In this document: positions 1-7,929 of the stretch, piece by piece | Layout: every line of letters starts with the position of its first letter | Position numbering within the stretch: position 1 is the first letter of the stretch | Assembly: GCA_905214345.1 (NCBI GenBank) | Contig: CAJMLV010000011.1 | Coordinates: 1-64,000, forward strand | Direction: 5' to 3' | Source of the DNA: an uncultured bacterium | GTDB taxonomy: Bacteria; Bacillota; Clostridia; Oscillospirales; Ruminococcaceae | Length of the DNA stretch: 64,000 nucleotides | Position numbers and translations under genes: made by a program | The notes under the pieces: generated by a model | Told to the model about the DNA's origin: nothing | Seen by the model: only the letters and a program-made list of their open reading frames with translations | Databases searched by the model: none

Positions 1-27
1 CGCAAGCAGGTAAACACAGGTTATTCC

Positions 28-183
28 TTAATATCCTTTTGTTTGGGAAACTCCGGTTTCCCATTTGCTGACGGCTTTGTCCGATACATACAGTTTGGCT
101 GCCAGCTCTTTTTGTGTACAGCCTTTTTCCTTTCGCAGCCGGGCTACAAAAGCACCGAACTCCTTTTTGTCGATTGCGTACAT
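28..183 (-). CDS. Truncated XRE-family HTH regulator (possible pseudogene)
   Basis: A 51-residue frame beginning at ATG 181-183 with an AAAGGGGA ribosome site nine bases upstream. It carries a recognisable Cro/C1-type helix-turn-helix: TQKELAAKL at residues 23-31 (helix 2) and SDKAVSKWE at 34-42 (helix 3), the usual DNA-recognition part. In this family the WETG motif is normally followed by a Pro-Asp and a leucine-rich fourth and fifth helix; here the frame ends nine residues after WE at TAA. Neither other reading frame restores the missing helices in the 27 bases left before the window edge, so the gene looks shortened rather than cut by the window. A promoter lies just upstream. Function as a repressor is inferred from the family only; the truncation may make it non-functional. 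Confidence 0.55.
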   Translation of the reverse strand: MYAIDKKEFGAFVARLRKEKGCTQKELAAKLYVSDKAVSKWETGVSQTKGY

Positions 184-210
184 ATATGGGCATCCCCTTT
201 CCTGCACCCT

Positions 211-239
211 ATGATACCGGCAGTCTGTGATTTTCGCAA
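211..239 (-). promoter_or_regulatory. Promoter of the truncated XRE gene
   Basis: Minus strand: -35 TTGCGA (234-239), 17-bp spacer, -10 TATCAT (211-216), about 28 bases before the start codon of the short XRE gene. Confidence 0.5.
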
Positions 240-282
240 CCGAATGTTGGTGGAATGACGAAGAAGCGTATAAAATGGAACA

Positions 283-321
283 GAAAAAGCCCGGCGGGCG
301 CTTTCGCGTCTGCCGGGCTTT
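283..321 (-). terminator. Intrinsic terminator of the prfA/aminopeptidase operon
   Basis: Read on the minus strand, a 9-bp perfect stem AAGCCCGGC / GCCGGGCTT (312-320 with 287-295) is followed by TTTTTC. It lies 17 bases after the aminopeptidase stop codon and closes the operon that starts near 5.4 kb. Confidence 0.85.
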
Positions 322-337
322 GCCGTGTGAGAAAATA

Positions 338-1735
338 TTACTGCTCGTCTTCGCAGAAGGCTTTGAAGGTCAGATAGGCCATGTACACGTCGGCTTTGGA
401 GACGACCTCAAAGGGAGAGTGCATGGAGAGCACCGGCACACCGATGTCGATGGTGTCGATGTCCTGGTTGGCCACATACTTGGCAACGGTGCCGCCGCCG
501 CCCAGATCGATCTTGCCCATTTCGCCAATCTGCCAGACGATGTTGTTGGCGTTCATCAGGCGGGTCAGGTAGCTGACCAGTTCGGCGCTGGCATCGCTGG
601 TGGAAGACTTGCCACGGGAACCGGTGTATTTGTAGATAGCAACACCGCGGCCGGCATAGGTGCCGTTATCCGCCTCAAAAGCATCGTCGTAGGTGGGGTC
701 ATATGCAGCGGTCACGTCGGCAGACAGGCACTTGGAAGCCTTGCAGGCAGTGATGTAGTCCACACCCTGGGCTGCGCAGAGCTGCTGCAGGAAGTGGAAG
801 GTATACATGCTGTTCAGGCCGGTCACGCCGTCGGAACCCACTTCTTCCTTGTCGGTCAGCACGCAAACGGTGGTGTACGCCGGAGAAACGGTGGTCATTT
901 CGGCCATCAGCGCGGGGTACGCGTCCACGCGGTCATCGTGGCCGTAAGCACCGATCATGGAGCGGTCCAGACCCACGTCGCGGGCGGTGAAGGCGGGAAC
1001 GATCTCCAGCTCGGCACGGGTGAAGTCGCTTTCGGTAATGCCGTAGGTATCGTTGAGCATGCCCAGCACATTCAGCTTGACACGGTTCTCCACGTCCTTA
1101 TCCTCGATGGGATCGGAACCGAAGAGGATGTTCAGGTTCTCGCCGGTAATGCCTTCGGGCAGCTTCTTCTCGTTCTGCTTGGCAGCCAGGTGCGGCAGCA
1201 GGTCGGTGATGCAGAAAACAGGATCGCTGGGGTTTTCACCGATGCAGATCTCGGCGCAGGAGCCGTCGGCGCGATACACCACACCGTGGATGGACAGCGG
1301 AATGGTGGCCCACTGATACTTGCGCACACCGCCGTAATAATGGGTGCGCAGATAAGCCAGGCTCTTCTTCTCGAACAGCGGCACGGGGCGCAGGTCCAGG
1401 CGAGGAGCGTCCACGTGGGCAATGTTCAGATGGAAGCCTTCCTCCAGGCTCTTGCGGCCGATGGTGGCGGCCAGCACGCATTTTTTGCGGTTGATGACGT
1501 AGACCTTGTCACCGGCGTTCAGTTTCTGGCCCGGCACAAAGGGCTTGTAGCCGGCGCCGCGCAGCAGTTCTTCGCTGTAAGTAACGACTTCGCGCTCGGT
1601 TTTGGCAGCATCCAGAAACTGCTTGTAACCTTCGCAGAATTCATGAGCGGCAGCCATCTGATCCGGAGCACGGTCAGCAACGGTCTCATTTTTGTAAAGG
1701 AGCTTTTCCAGTTCCTTACCACTTTTCTTTCCCAT
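338..1735 (-). CDS. M18-family metalloaminopeptidase
   Basis: A 465-residue M18 (aspartyl aminopeptidase-type) zinc peptidase, a cytosolic tetrahedral-type exopeptidase that trims N-terminal residues from peptides. Visible metal and catalytic motifs: HVDAPRLDL near residues 107-115 (first His and Asp), DKEEVGSDG near 290 (general base Glu and metal Glu), a bridging-Asp region YDPTYDDAFEADNG, and the C-terminal SMHSPFEV with the last metal His. Length matches the family. Start: a GTG seven codons upstream would place the AAAGGA ribosome site inside the gene, so the ATG at 1733-1735 is preferred. It is the last gene of the minus-strand operon, 63 bases after the lytic transglycosylase, and is followed by a terminator. 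Substrate preference cannot be read from sequence. Confidence 0.93.
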   Translation of the reverse strand: MGKKSGKELEKLLYKNETVADRAPDQMAAAHEFCEGYKQFLDAAKTEREVVTYSEELLRGAGYKPFVPGQKLNAGDKVYVINRKKCVLAATIGRKSLEEGFHLNIAHVDAPRLDLRPVPLFEKKSLAYLRTHYYGGVRKYQWATIPLSIHGVVYRADGSCAEICIGENPSDPVFCITDLLPHLAAKQNEKKLPEGITGENLNILFGSDPIEDKDVENRVKLNVLGMLNDTYGITESDFTRAELEIVPAFTARDVGLDRSMIGAYGHDDRVDAYPALMAEMTTVSPAYTTVCVLTDKEEVGSDGVTGLNSMYTFHFLQQLCAAQGVDYITACKASKCLSADVTAAYDPTYDDAFEADNGTYAGRGVAIYKYTGSRGKSSTSDASAELVSYLTRLMNANNIVWQIGEMGKIDLGGGGTVAKYVANQDIDTIDIGVPVLSMHSPFEVVSKADVYMAYLTFKAFCEDEQ

Positions 1736-1798
1736 AATATCGGTACGTCCTTTCACAAAAATTATCTATTCTCGGCACCGGTTAAAGCGCTCGGGGCT

Positions 1799-2407
1799 TT
1801 ATTGAGTGGCATATATCTCCTGGTAACGTGCGTAACTGGTGGTGATCTTGTGTACGTATTGCCGCATTTGCGGATACGGGAATTCATCCAGTGTTTTGCC
1901 GTCGGCGGAATATTCCGGGTTTTCCAAAAGATTGCTCACCGCGGTTACACCGTTGTGATAGGCAGCGGCCGCTGTGGCCAGATCCTCAAATTTTATCAGG
2001 CAGTACGCCACGAAATAACTGCCGAAACGGATGTTGGTTTCGGGGTCATAGAGATCATCAAAAGTCAGCTGCTCATCGGGGGCAATTTTGGATTTGATCC
2101 AGTCAAAGGTCACTTCGGTGATCTGCATCAATCCGCGGGCCCCCACATCGGATTCGGCCTGGGGGTTGAAGTTGCTCTCGGTACGGATAAAGGCGTACAG
2201 CGTCAACGGGTCCAGGTCGTATTTGTCAGCGTAATAGTCTACGTATTCCGCATATTTGCGCGGATACAAAGCTTTTTCGATCTTACTTTGCCATGCGGAA
2301 AAGAGCAGGCTCCCCGCTACAAGCAGAACAGCCAGCAACAAAAGCAGGCGGGTCAGCACACGGGGGCGACGGCGCACGGCATCAGCGCGAGTCTGTCTTT
2401 TCTTCAT
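1799..2407 (-). CDS. Membrane-anchored lytic transglycosylase (SLT domain)
   Basis: A 202-residue protein with an Arg-rich cytosolic N terminus, one membrane segment (about residues 19-38) and an extracellular Slt70-type domain. The goose-lysozyme-like signature is present: catalytic Glu77 in FIRTESNFN, then SDVGARGLMQI, and a later AAAYHNG motif. Such enzymes cleave the MurNAc-GlcNAc bond of peptidoglycan, giving 1,6-anhydro ends, in wall turnover or insertion of envelope machines. An upstream GTG (2423-2425) exists, but the GGAAAGGAGG ribosome site lies just before the ATG at 2405-2407, which is chosen. Gene order coaE then this gene, 24 bases apart, indicates co-transcription. Active-site and fold assignments rest on the family; the physiological role is inferred. 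Confidence 0.9.
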   Translation of the reverse strand: MKKRQTRADAVRRRPRVLTRLLLLLAVLLVAGSLLFSAWQSKIEKALYPRKYAEYVDYYADKYDLDPLTLYAFIRTESNFNPQAESDVGARGLMQITEVTFDWIKSKIAPDEQLTFDDLYDPETNIRFGSYFVAYCLIKFEDLATAAAAYHNGVTAVSNLLENPEYSADGKTLDEFPYPQMRQYVHKITTSYARYQEIYATQ

Positions 2408-2431
2408 AAGCCTCCTTTCCGGCACAGGAAA

Positions 2432-3031
2432 TTATGGCTCCTGTTCCAGGCGATGTAACAGGTCCAGCGCCCGTTCCTGCAGGCGCTGGGAGGTGTCGTT
2501 GTTTTCGAGAACAAAATCTGCATGTTCCAGCAGGGTCTGTTCGGGGGTCTGGGCATCCAGACGCCGGCGTGCCATATCGGGCACAATACCGTCCCGGGCG
2601 CAAATACGCGCCACACTCTCTTCGTAAGGCGCGGTCACAACAACCAGGCGGTCGCAGCGATCGGCAAAAGGGGTCCCCACAATGACCGCTCCGTCCACAA
2701 AGGCAAGCTGTGAACCGGACTCCCGGGCCTGCTGCAGACGCTGGTCAATGCGGTGCAGAATTTCCGGATGGGTAATGGCGGTCAGGCAGGCGGTGCCCTC
2801 CGGAGTGGCGAAGGCACGGTCAGCCAGCAGACGGCGCTGTACTGTCCCTGACCCATCTACAATATCAGAACCGAACACATTTTGCAACTGCTTTATACAG
2901 GGAGAACCCGGCTCCAGAACCTCCCGGGCCACGGCATCCGCATCGATACAAGGGTATCCTTTGGCGGCAATCAACCGTGTTACGCTGGATTTTCCGCAGC
3001 CGGACCGACCGGTAATTCCGATAATTTTCAT
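2432..3031 (-). CDS. coaE: Dephospho-CoA kinase
   Basis: A 199-residue P-loop kinase that phosphorylates the 3'-hydroxyl of dephospho-CoA with ATP, the last step of coenzyme A synthesis. The N terminus MKIIGITGRSGCGKSS holds the Walker A loop (residues 8-15), followed by DADAVAREVLEPGSP, the CoaE motif whose Asp residues bind substrate and Mg2+. Length is typical. Its ATG overlaps the stop of the upstream sua5 gene by four bases (ATGA), a sign of translational coupling in the prfA operon. Confidence 0.96.
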   Translation of the reverse strand: MKIIGITGRSGCGKSSVTRLIAAKGYPCIDADAVAREVLEPGSPCIKQLQNVFGSDIVDGSGTVQRRLLADRAFATPEGTACLTAITHPEILHRIDQRLQQARESGSQLAFVDGAVIVGTPFADRCDRLVVVTAPYEESVARICARDGIVPDMARRRLDAQTPEQTLLEHADFVLENNDTSQRLQERALDLLHRLEQEP

Positions 3032-4056
3032 AAATCTATCACCCGGAATGCCGCCGCACGGAGCAGACGGTTATATACAGCCATGGAGACACCGCTGCTC
3101 AACGGGCAGCGGGCATAAACGACCTGGGCACCGGCCTTGTCGCATTCCCGCAAGGCTGCGAACAGGCGGTGCGCCTGAGAAGCACCGTCGCCGTCGGTGC
3201 CGTACTCAATGGCGGGAACGGGCAGCTCCTTCCCTTCTCCGGTAAAGCACATGGCAAACACACCGGGCGCGGCATGTTCCTGCAGAAACGCTTTGTATTG
3301 GGCAAAGCTGCCTTTCAGAATGGAAACCTGGGCTTTGGGAGCATAGTGCTTGTATTTCATTCCGGGAGAACGGGCGGTCTCGCCCGGCTTCAGCCGTTCC
3401 AGAATGGCGTGAGAAACCAGAACCTCTTCACCCAGAACTTCTTCCATCTGTTCCTTGGTCACATAACCGGGACGCAGCAGAACGGGGTGTTCCCCGCATA
3501 CCGAAACCACTGTGGATTCCACACCCACGTCCGACTCTCCCCCATCCAGGATAAGCGGCAGGCGGCCGTCCATATCGGCGAGTGTGTCCGCTGCGTTGGT
3601 GGGGCTGGGACGGCCGGACAAATTGGCCGAAGGTGCCGCAAATGCCACTCCGGAAGCCTTGATGACCGCCTGTACCACCGGGTGGGAGGGCATACGAATC
3701 CCTACGGTGTCCAATCCGGCACAGGTGACATCGGCCACTTCGGGACCACGGGGCATGACCATAGTCAAGGGTCCGGGCCAGAAGGCTTCAGCCAGGCGCA
3801 GGGCCCGTTCCGGTACCTCGGATACCAGACCGTGCAGCATTTCCATGCCGCAGATATGCACGATCAGAGGATTGTCCTGAGGGCGGCCCTTTGCCAGAAA
3901 AATTTTCTCTACCGCCTGGGGATTACGGGCATCGGCGGCAATGCCATAGACCGTTTCGGTGGGCAGCGCTACCAGATCCCCCCGGCGCAGCAGGTCCGCC
4001 GCCAGGCGGATGCTTTCTTCATTAACAGGCAAAACCTGTGTCTGCATGATATTCAT
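3028..4056 (-). CDS. L-threonylcarbamoyladenylate synthase (Sua5 type)
   Basis: A 342-residue two-domain Sua5/YwlC protein. It makes threonylcarbamoyl-AMP from threonine, bicarbonate and ATP, the first step of t6A37 modification of ANN-decoding tRNAs. The YrdC domain occupies about residues 12-205, with the family motifs LPTETVYGIAADA and KGRPQDNPL and a Ser-Ala-Asn-Leu-Ser-Gly stretch. SPGMKYKHYAPKA (about 230-243) is the linker that closes over the active site, followed by the Sua5 C-terminal domain. Two ATGs are possible: 4054-4056, which has AAAAGGAAG directly adjacent, and 4045-4047, which matches the usual family N terminus better. The longer form is listed. The gene follows prfA by 14 bases; prmC, which often sits between them, is absent. 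Confidence 0.94.
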   Translation of the reverse strand: MNIMQTQVLPVNEESIRLAADLLRRGDLVALPTETVYGIAADARNPQAVEKIFLAKGRPQDNPLIVHICGMEMLHGLVSEVPERALRLAEAFWPGPLTMVMPRGPEVADVTCAGLDTVGIRMPSHPVVQAVIKASGVAFAAPSANLSGRPSPTNAADTLADMDGRLPLILDGGESDVGVESTVVSVCGEHPVLLRPGYVTKEQMEEVLGEEVLVSHAILERLKPGETARSPGMKYKHYAPKAQVSILKGSFAQYKAFLQEHAAPGVFAMCFTGEGKELPVPAIEYGTDGDGASQAHRLFAALRECDKAGAQVVYARCPLSSGVSMAVYNRLLRAAAFRVIDL

Positions 4057-4070
4057 CTTCCTTTTATGAA

Positions 4071-5162
4071 TTACGAACCGGCCTGCTCGCCGGAGTTCAT
4101 CTGTTTAAGTTTCTCTTCCCGGTCAGCCAGCAGCAAGGGCTCCACGATCAGGTCGAGATTGCCGTTGAGGACCTCGTCCAGTTTGTACACGGTCAGACTG
4201 ATGCGGTGGTCGGTCACCCGACCCTGGGGAAAGTTATAGGTGCGGATGCGCTCGCTGCGGTCACCGCTGCCCACCTGGCTCTGGCGTTTGGCATTGTATT
4301 CCTGGTCGTAGGCTTCCTGTTTTTGCTGCAGCAGACGGCTGCGCAGCACTTTCAGTGCCTGCTCCCGGTTTTCCCGCTGGCTGCGCTGGTCCTGACATTC
4401 CACCACCGTGCCGGTGGGCAGATGTGTGACGCGGATGGCACTGGAAGTTTTGTTGATGTGCTGGCCGCCTGCGCCGGAAGCCCGGAACGTATCGATGCGC
4501 AGGTCTTTGGGGTCCACTTCCAGTTCTACCTCTTCCGCTTCGGGCATAACGGCCACTGTGGCAGCTGACGTCTGGATGCGGCCCTGGGTTTCGGTTTGGG
4601 GTACACGCTGTACCCGATGGGCTCCGCTCTCAAATTTCAAGCGGCTGTACACCCCGGTACCTTCGATGGAAAAGACGATCTCCTTGATACCGCCCAGTTC
4701 GGTGTCGTTGCATTGGACGGTCTCGCAGACCCAGCCGCGCTTGGCGGCGTACATGGTGTACATCCGCCACAGATCCCGGGCAAACAGCGCAGCTTCTTCC
4801 CCACCGGTGCCTGCCCGGATTTCCATGATGATGCTCTTGTCATCATCTGCGTCCTTGGGCAGCAGGAGCAGACGGAGATTTTCTTCCAGCGCCGACAGGC
4901 TTTCCCTGTTTTTGCGCAGCTCCTGCTGTACCATATCGATGAAGAGAGGGTCGGCAGAATCTTCCTGCAGAACTGCCTGCTCCTCTTCTATTTCCTGCCG
5001 CAGCGCGCGCCAGGCACGCCAGCTTTCCATCAGGGGGGTCAGTTCTTTGTAGTCTTTTACCAGCCCGGCATAAACCTTGGGGGCGGCCGTTCCTTCCGGG
5101 GTGGTCAGCCGGTATCCGATCTCCTCATACCGGCGCTCGATCTCGTGCATTTCTTCAAACAT
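4071..5162 (-). CDS. prfA: Peptide chain release factor 1
   Basis: A 363-residue class I release factor that recognises UAA and UAG in the ribosomal A site and triggers hydrolysis of peptidyl-tRNA. The catalytic GGQ is at residues 232-234 within RASGAGGQHINKTSSA, the universally conserved PCRF segment. RF1 rather than RF2 is supported by length, by GTGGEEAALFA in domain 2, and by a PQTETQGRIQTSAATVAV stretch, the region preceding the GGQ domain. AAAGGA precedes the ATG. The gene lies between DUF951 and sua5 in the minus-strand operon. Confidence 0.97.
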   Translation of the reverse strand: MFEEMHEIERRYEEIGYRLTTPEGTAAPKVYAGLVKDYKELTPLMESWRAWRALRQEIEEEQAVLQEDSADPLFIDMVQQELRKNRESLSALEENLRLLLLPKDADDDKSIIMEIRAGTGGEEAALFARDLWRMYTMYAAKRGWVCETVQCNDTELGGIKEIVFSIEGTGVYSRLKFESGAHRVQRVPQTETQGRIQTSAATVAVMPEAEEVELEVDPKDLRIDTFRASGAGGQHINKTSSAIRVTHLPTGTVVECQDQRSQRENREQALKVLRSRLLQQKQEAYDQEYNAKRQSQVGSGDRSERIRTYNFPQGRVTDHRISLTVYKLDEVLNGNLDLIVEPLLLADREEKLKQMNSGEQAGS

Positions 5163-5216
5163 AAATTCCGAATTCCTTTATATGCGTTATGGCTGTGCTT
5201 CAAAGGAGATCCGGTG

Positions 5217-5408
5217 CTATTGTTCCTGACCGTCGCGCAGGACCTTTTTAATGTTCTTTTCGATCTTTACGCGGGGCAGCATGATCTCATGCCCGCATTT
5301 CTGGCAACGGATTTTGAAATCCATCCCCACGCGCAGTACATCGAACAGGTTCGCACCGCAAGGGTGCGGCTTTTTCGTCTGGATCACATCTCCGACCCGA
5401 ACGTCCAT
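5217..5408 (-). CDS. DUF951 small zinc-ribbon-like protein
   Basis: A 63-residue protein of the DUF951 family, common in Firmicutes and of unknown function. The layout is typical: an N-terminal beta segment DVRVGDVIQTKKPHPCG, then RVGMDFKIRCQKCGHEIML with a CxxC pair (Cys35 and Cys38), and the basic ending PRVKIEKNIKKVL. The fixed Cys17 with the CxxC suggests metal binding, but that is inference. It is the first gene of the operon continuing into prfA, with its own good promoter 35-60 bases upstream and GGTGGTGAGAGT as the ribosome site. Confidence 0.9.
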   Translation of the reverse strand: MDVRVGDVIQTKKPHPCGANLFDVLRVGMDFKIRCQKCGHEIMLPRVKIEKNIKKVLRDGQEQ

Positions 5409-5443
5409 ACTCTCACCACCTGATTCAAAATACTTATGGTTTT

Positions 5444-5471
5444 ATTATATACCATACCGGCGTTTTTGCAA
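5444..5471 (-). promoter_or_regulatory. Promoter of the DUF951-prfA-sua5-coaE operon
   Basis: Minus strand: -35 TTGCAA (5466-5471), 16-bp spacer, -10 TATAAT (5444-5449), about 35 bases before the DUF951 start. Confidence 0.8.
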
Positions 5472-5544
5472 ATATCCGTCCCTGCCGCTGCATACAGTTG
5501 AATGACCGCACACGCGGAATACACAATATAGAGAGGACAAACAA

Positions 5545-6450
5545 ATGCTTGAATATCGTGCCGAAGGTCTTTGCCGCAATGCCAACCATCTTACCCAGGA
5601 AGAACTGGAACGCTGCCGCCAGACGGGCGAGGTGCTGCAAAGCACTGCCCTGGCGTTTGACACCGCACGCCGTCTGCGGTTTGAAATCTGCGGCAAACGC
5701 GCCGTTATGCCGTTTGAGGAATGTGTGGACGTACAACCGGGAGAAGCCATCAAGGATATTGCCGTGCTTACCCGTGTAGGACGTCCCACCTGTTTCACCA
5801 TCGCCGGGCTTGGCCGGGAAGACGGCGAAACCGTGTATCTGCTTTCCCGGGCGTCTGCCCAGAGGGCTTGCCGGCGCCATTACCTGGACACGCTGGAAAA
5901 CGGCAGCGTGATCCCCTGCACCGTTACACATATCGAAAACTTCGGGGCTTTCTGCGACGTGGGATGCGGTATTTCCGCCTTGCTGCCCATCGACTGTCTT
6001 TCGGTGTCCCGCATTTCCAGCCCCGCTGACCGGGTACAGGTAGGCCAGCAGCTATTGTGTGCCGTCAAAAGCCGGGATGTACAGGGACGGATTGTCCTGA
6101 CCCTGCGGGAACTGCTGGGAACCTGGAGCGAGAATGCTGCCTGCTTTGCAGCGGGCGAAACGGTGGTTGGAATCGTGCGCAGTGTGGAAGAGTACGGCGT
6201 ATTCATTGAAATCGCCCCCAATCTGGCGGGGCTGGCAGAGCCGGACAAGGCGCTGCGGCCCGGTCAGGCGGTGAGCGTGTACATCAAAAGTATTCTGCCG
6301 GATAAGATGAAGATCAAACTGGTGGTGGTCAATAAGAATCTGAATCAGTCCATGCGGTTTGAACCTCACTATTTTGTTACCCGGGGACGCATCCGCCGCT
6401 GGACCTATTCCACCCCGCAGAGCCGCAAGCAGATCGAGACTGTGTTTTAA
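5545..6450 (+). CDS. S1 RNA-binding domain protein
   Basis: A 301-residue cytosolic protein with two clear S1 (OB-fold) RNA-binding repeats: residues about 108-183 (GSVIPCTVTHIENFGAFCDV onward, ending VLTLREL) and about 197-260 (GETVVGIVRSVEEYGVFIEI onward, ending KLVVV). The first 100 residues may hold a degenerate third beta-barrel. It resembles the short ribosomal-S1-like proteins of Clostridia, too short for true rpsA, so the role is probably RNA binding in translation or decay. RBS GAGAGGAC precedes the ATG. It is divergent from the prfA operon and followed by a separately promoted DUF4364 gene. No specific RNA target can be deduced. Confidence 0.82.
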   Translation: MLEYRAEGLCRNANHLTQEELERCRQTGEVLQSTALAFDTARRLRFEICGKRAVMPFEECVDVQPGEAIKDIAVLTRVGRPTCFTIAGLGREDGETVYLLSRASAQRACRRHYLDTLENGSVIPCTVTHIENFGAFCDVGCGISALLPIDCLSVSRISSPADRVQVGQQLLCAVKSRDVQGRIVLTLRELLGTWSENAACFAAGETVVGIVRSVEEYGVFIEIAPNLAGLAEPDKALRPGQAVSVYIKSILPDKMKIKLVVVNKNLNQSMRFEPHYFVTRGRIRRWTYSTPQSRKQIETVF

Positions 6451-6479
6451 ACTTCCCTGCTGCAAATGCGGTTGCTCCC

Positions 6480-6508
6480 TTGTCACACCCGCAGGCTTGC
6501 GGTATAAT
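6480..6508 (+). promoter_or_regulatory. Promoter of the DUF4364 gene with dyad in the spacer
   Basis: -35 TTGTCA (6480-6485), 17-bp spacer, -10 TATAAT (6503-6508). The spacer holds a perfect inverted repeat CCGCA-N4-TGCGG (6489-6502) that directly abuts the -10 box, a position suitable for a repressor operator. Confidence 0.8.
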
Positions 6509-6546
6509 AAAAGGCAGGAAATACTATGTACAGGAAGTGATCTACC

Positions 6547-7122
6547 ATGGCGGACGTGTTTACCGCGGGTGTCAAGCCCGGCGGCCTTACCAGCAGCACG
6601 GAAATACGCCTTCTTCTGTGCTACCTGATCAAGACTACCGGGCCTGTGACGCGGGAGACCTTGGAAGGTGCGCTTTTGCAGGAAGAACTGGTCAATTACT
6701 TTGAGTTCGTCAACGCGCTCAGCGAGCTGGAACACCAGAAACTGGTGACCGTCCAGGATAAGGGGTATAAGATCACCGAAAAGGGCGCCAGTGTGGCCGA
6801 TACCCTCAGCTATGATCTGCCCCGCAGCGTGCGGGAAAGTGCGATTCTGGCGGTGATACGTCTGCAGAGCTGGTCTCACCGTGCCGCCCAGAACCATGCC
6901 ACCGTGGAGCATGATGCCGGCGGATACCGTGTGGTCTGCATCATCCAGGATGAGGGGCAGCCGGAAAGTTTCCGCCTGGAACTGGCCATGCCGGATTCCC
7001 TGACGGCGGAAGAGGTCAAGAACCGGTTCATTGCCCGTGGCAGCCAGATCTATATGTCACTGCTGGAAGGTCTGACCCAGCCTCTTTCCGACAATGACCG
7101 TCCCCCGGATGCGGCGCGCTGA
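6547..7122 (+). CDS. DUF4364 family winged-helix-like protein
   Basis: A 191-residue protein matching the DUF4364 family of Clostridia. The first 85 residues read as a winged-helix module: helix EIRLLLCYLIKT, helix ETLEGALLQEELVNYFEFVNALSELEHQKLV split by a turn, then the wing VTVQDKGYKITEKGA. The C-terminal part is a mixed alpha/beta domain (about 100-180). No enzyme motif is visible. The fold hints at a transcription regulator, but no target or effector is known. CAGGAAGTGAT is the ribosome site. A dyad lies in its own promoter spacer, which would fit autoregulation; that is speculative. A bidirectional terminator follows. Confidence 0.85.
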   Translation: MADVFTAGVKPGGLTSSTEIRLLLCYLIKTTGPVTRETLEGALLQEELVNYFEFVNALSELEHQKLVTVQDKGYKITEKGASVADTLSYDLPRSVRESAILAVIRLQSWSHRAAQNHATVEHDAGGYRVVCIIQDEGQPESFRLELAMPDSLTAEEVKNRFIARGSQIYMSLLEGLTQPLSDNDRPPDAAR

Positions 7123-7156
7123 TGGCGAAGGCTGTCGACGCTCATAAACAACAAGA

Positions 7157-7195
7157 AACCTCCCGCTGCGGATTTCCGCGGCAGGAGGTTTTTTA
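7157..7195. terminator. Bidirectional terminator between DUF4364 and livF
   Basis: A 15-bp stem (7157-7171 with 7176-7190, two G-U wobbles) is followed by TTTTTT on the plus strand; the complementary side supplies a shorter U-run for the convergent liv operon. Confidence 0.85.
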
Positions 7196-7207
7196 TATAG
7201 GCAAACT

Positions 7208-7927
7208 TTACTGTGCGCCCAGGTAGGCTTTGCGCACTTCGATGTTGTTGGCCAGCTCGGTGGCTTCGCCTTCCATCTTGATGGTGCCGGTTTCCAGCAC
7301 GTAGGCGCGGTTGGCGATTTCCAACGCCATCTTGGCGTTCTGTTCCACCAGAAGGACCGTCACACCGTTGCGGTTGACGTCCCGGATGATCTTGAAGATT
7401 TCCTTCACCAGCAGCGGAGACAGACCCATGGAAGGTTCGTCCAGCAGCAGCATCTTGGGACGGCACATCAGTGCACGGCCAATGGCCAGCATTTGCTGTT
7501 CACCGCCGGAAAGGGTCCCGGCGGCCTGGCTGCGGCGCTCTTTCAGGCGGGGCAGCAGGTCATACACCATGTCAAAGTCCGCCTGGATGGCGTCCTTGCC
7601 GTCACGGCGAGTATAGGCACCCATCTGCAGATTTTGCTGCACTGTCAGACCGCTGAATACGCGGCGCCCTTCCGGTACCTGGGCCAGACCCAGACGGATG
7701 ATTTTGTGGGCCTCCATGCGGCTGATGGTCTGGCCGCAGTATACGATCTCTCCGCTTTTGGGTTTCAGAAGCCCGGAAATCGCATGCATGGTGGTGGTTT
7801 TGCCGGCACCGTTGGCGCCGATCAGGGTCACAATTTCCCCTTCATCCACGTGGAAGGACACGTCCCGGATGGCGTGGATGGAGCCGTAATACACATTGAT
7901 GCCCTTGACTGCGAGCATTTCCCCCAT
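7208..7927 (-). CDS. livF: Branched-chain amino acid ABC transporter ATPase LivF
   Basis: A 239-residue ABC ATPase of the high-affinity branched-chain amino acid (HAAT) importer; ATP hydrolysis at the membrane drives uptake of Leu, Ile and Val. Walker A GANGAGKTT is at residues 37-45, the signature LSGGEQQM near 140, Walker B LLLLDEPSMGL near 160, and the H-loop is replaced by VEQN (the LLVEQNA of LivF proteins). LivF lacks the long insertion typical of LivG. The ATG lies two bases after the livG stop and uses GGAGGTGA inside the end of livG. Last gene of livHMGF. Confidence 0.96.
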   Translation of the reverse strand: MGEMLAVKGINVYYGSIHAIRDVSFHVDEGEIVTLIGANGAGKTTTMHAISGLLKPKSGEIVYCGQTISRMEAHKIIRLGLAQVPEGRRVFSGLTVQQNLQMGAYTRRDGKDAIQADFDMVYDLLPRLKERRSQAAGTLSGGEQQMLAIGRALMCRPKMLLLDEPSMGLSPLLVKEIFKIIRDVNRNGVTVLLVEQNAKMALEIANRAYVLETGTIKMEGEATELANNIEVRKAYLGAQ

Positions 7928-7929
7928 CG

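Noticed and set aside
227..2458. Long open frame (743 codons) on the plus strand
   Set aside because: It is antisense to the aminopeptidase and lytic transglycosylase, both of which have family motifs and ribosome sites; the frame is a by-product of GC-rich codon bias.
5466..5494. Plus-strand promoter for the S1-domain gene
   Set aside because: TTGCAA is shared with the minus-strand promoter, but the -10 candidate (TGCATA) is poor; no confident promoter can be named.
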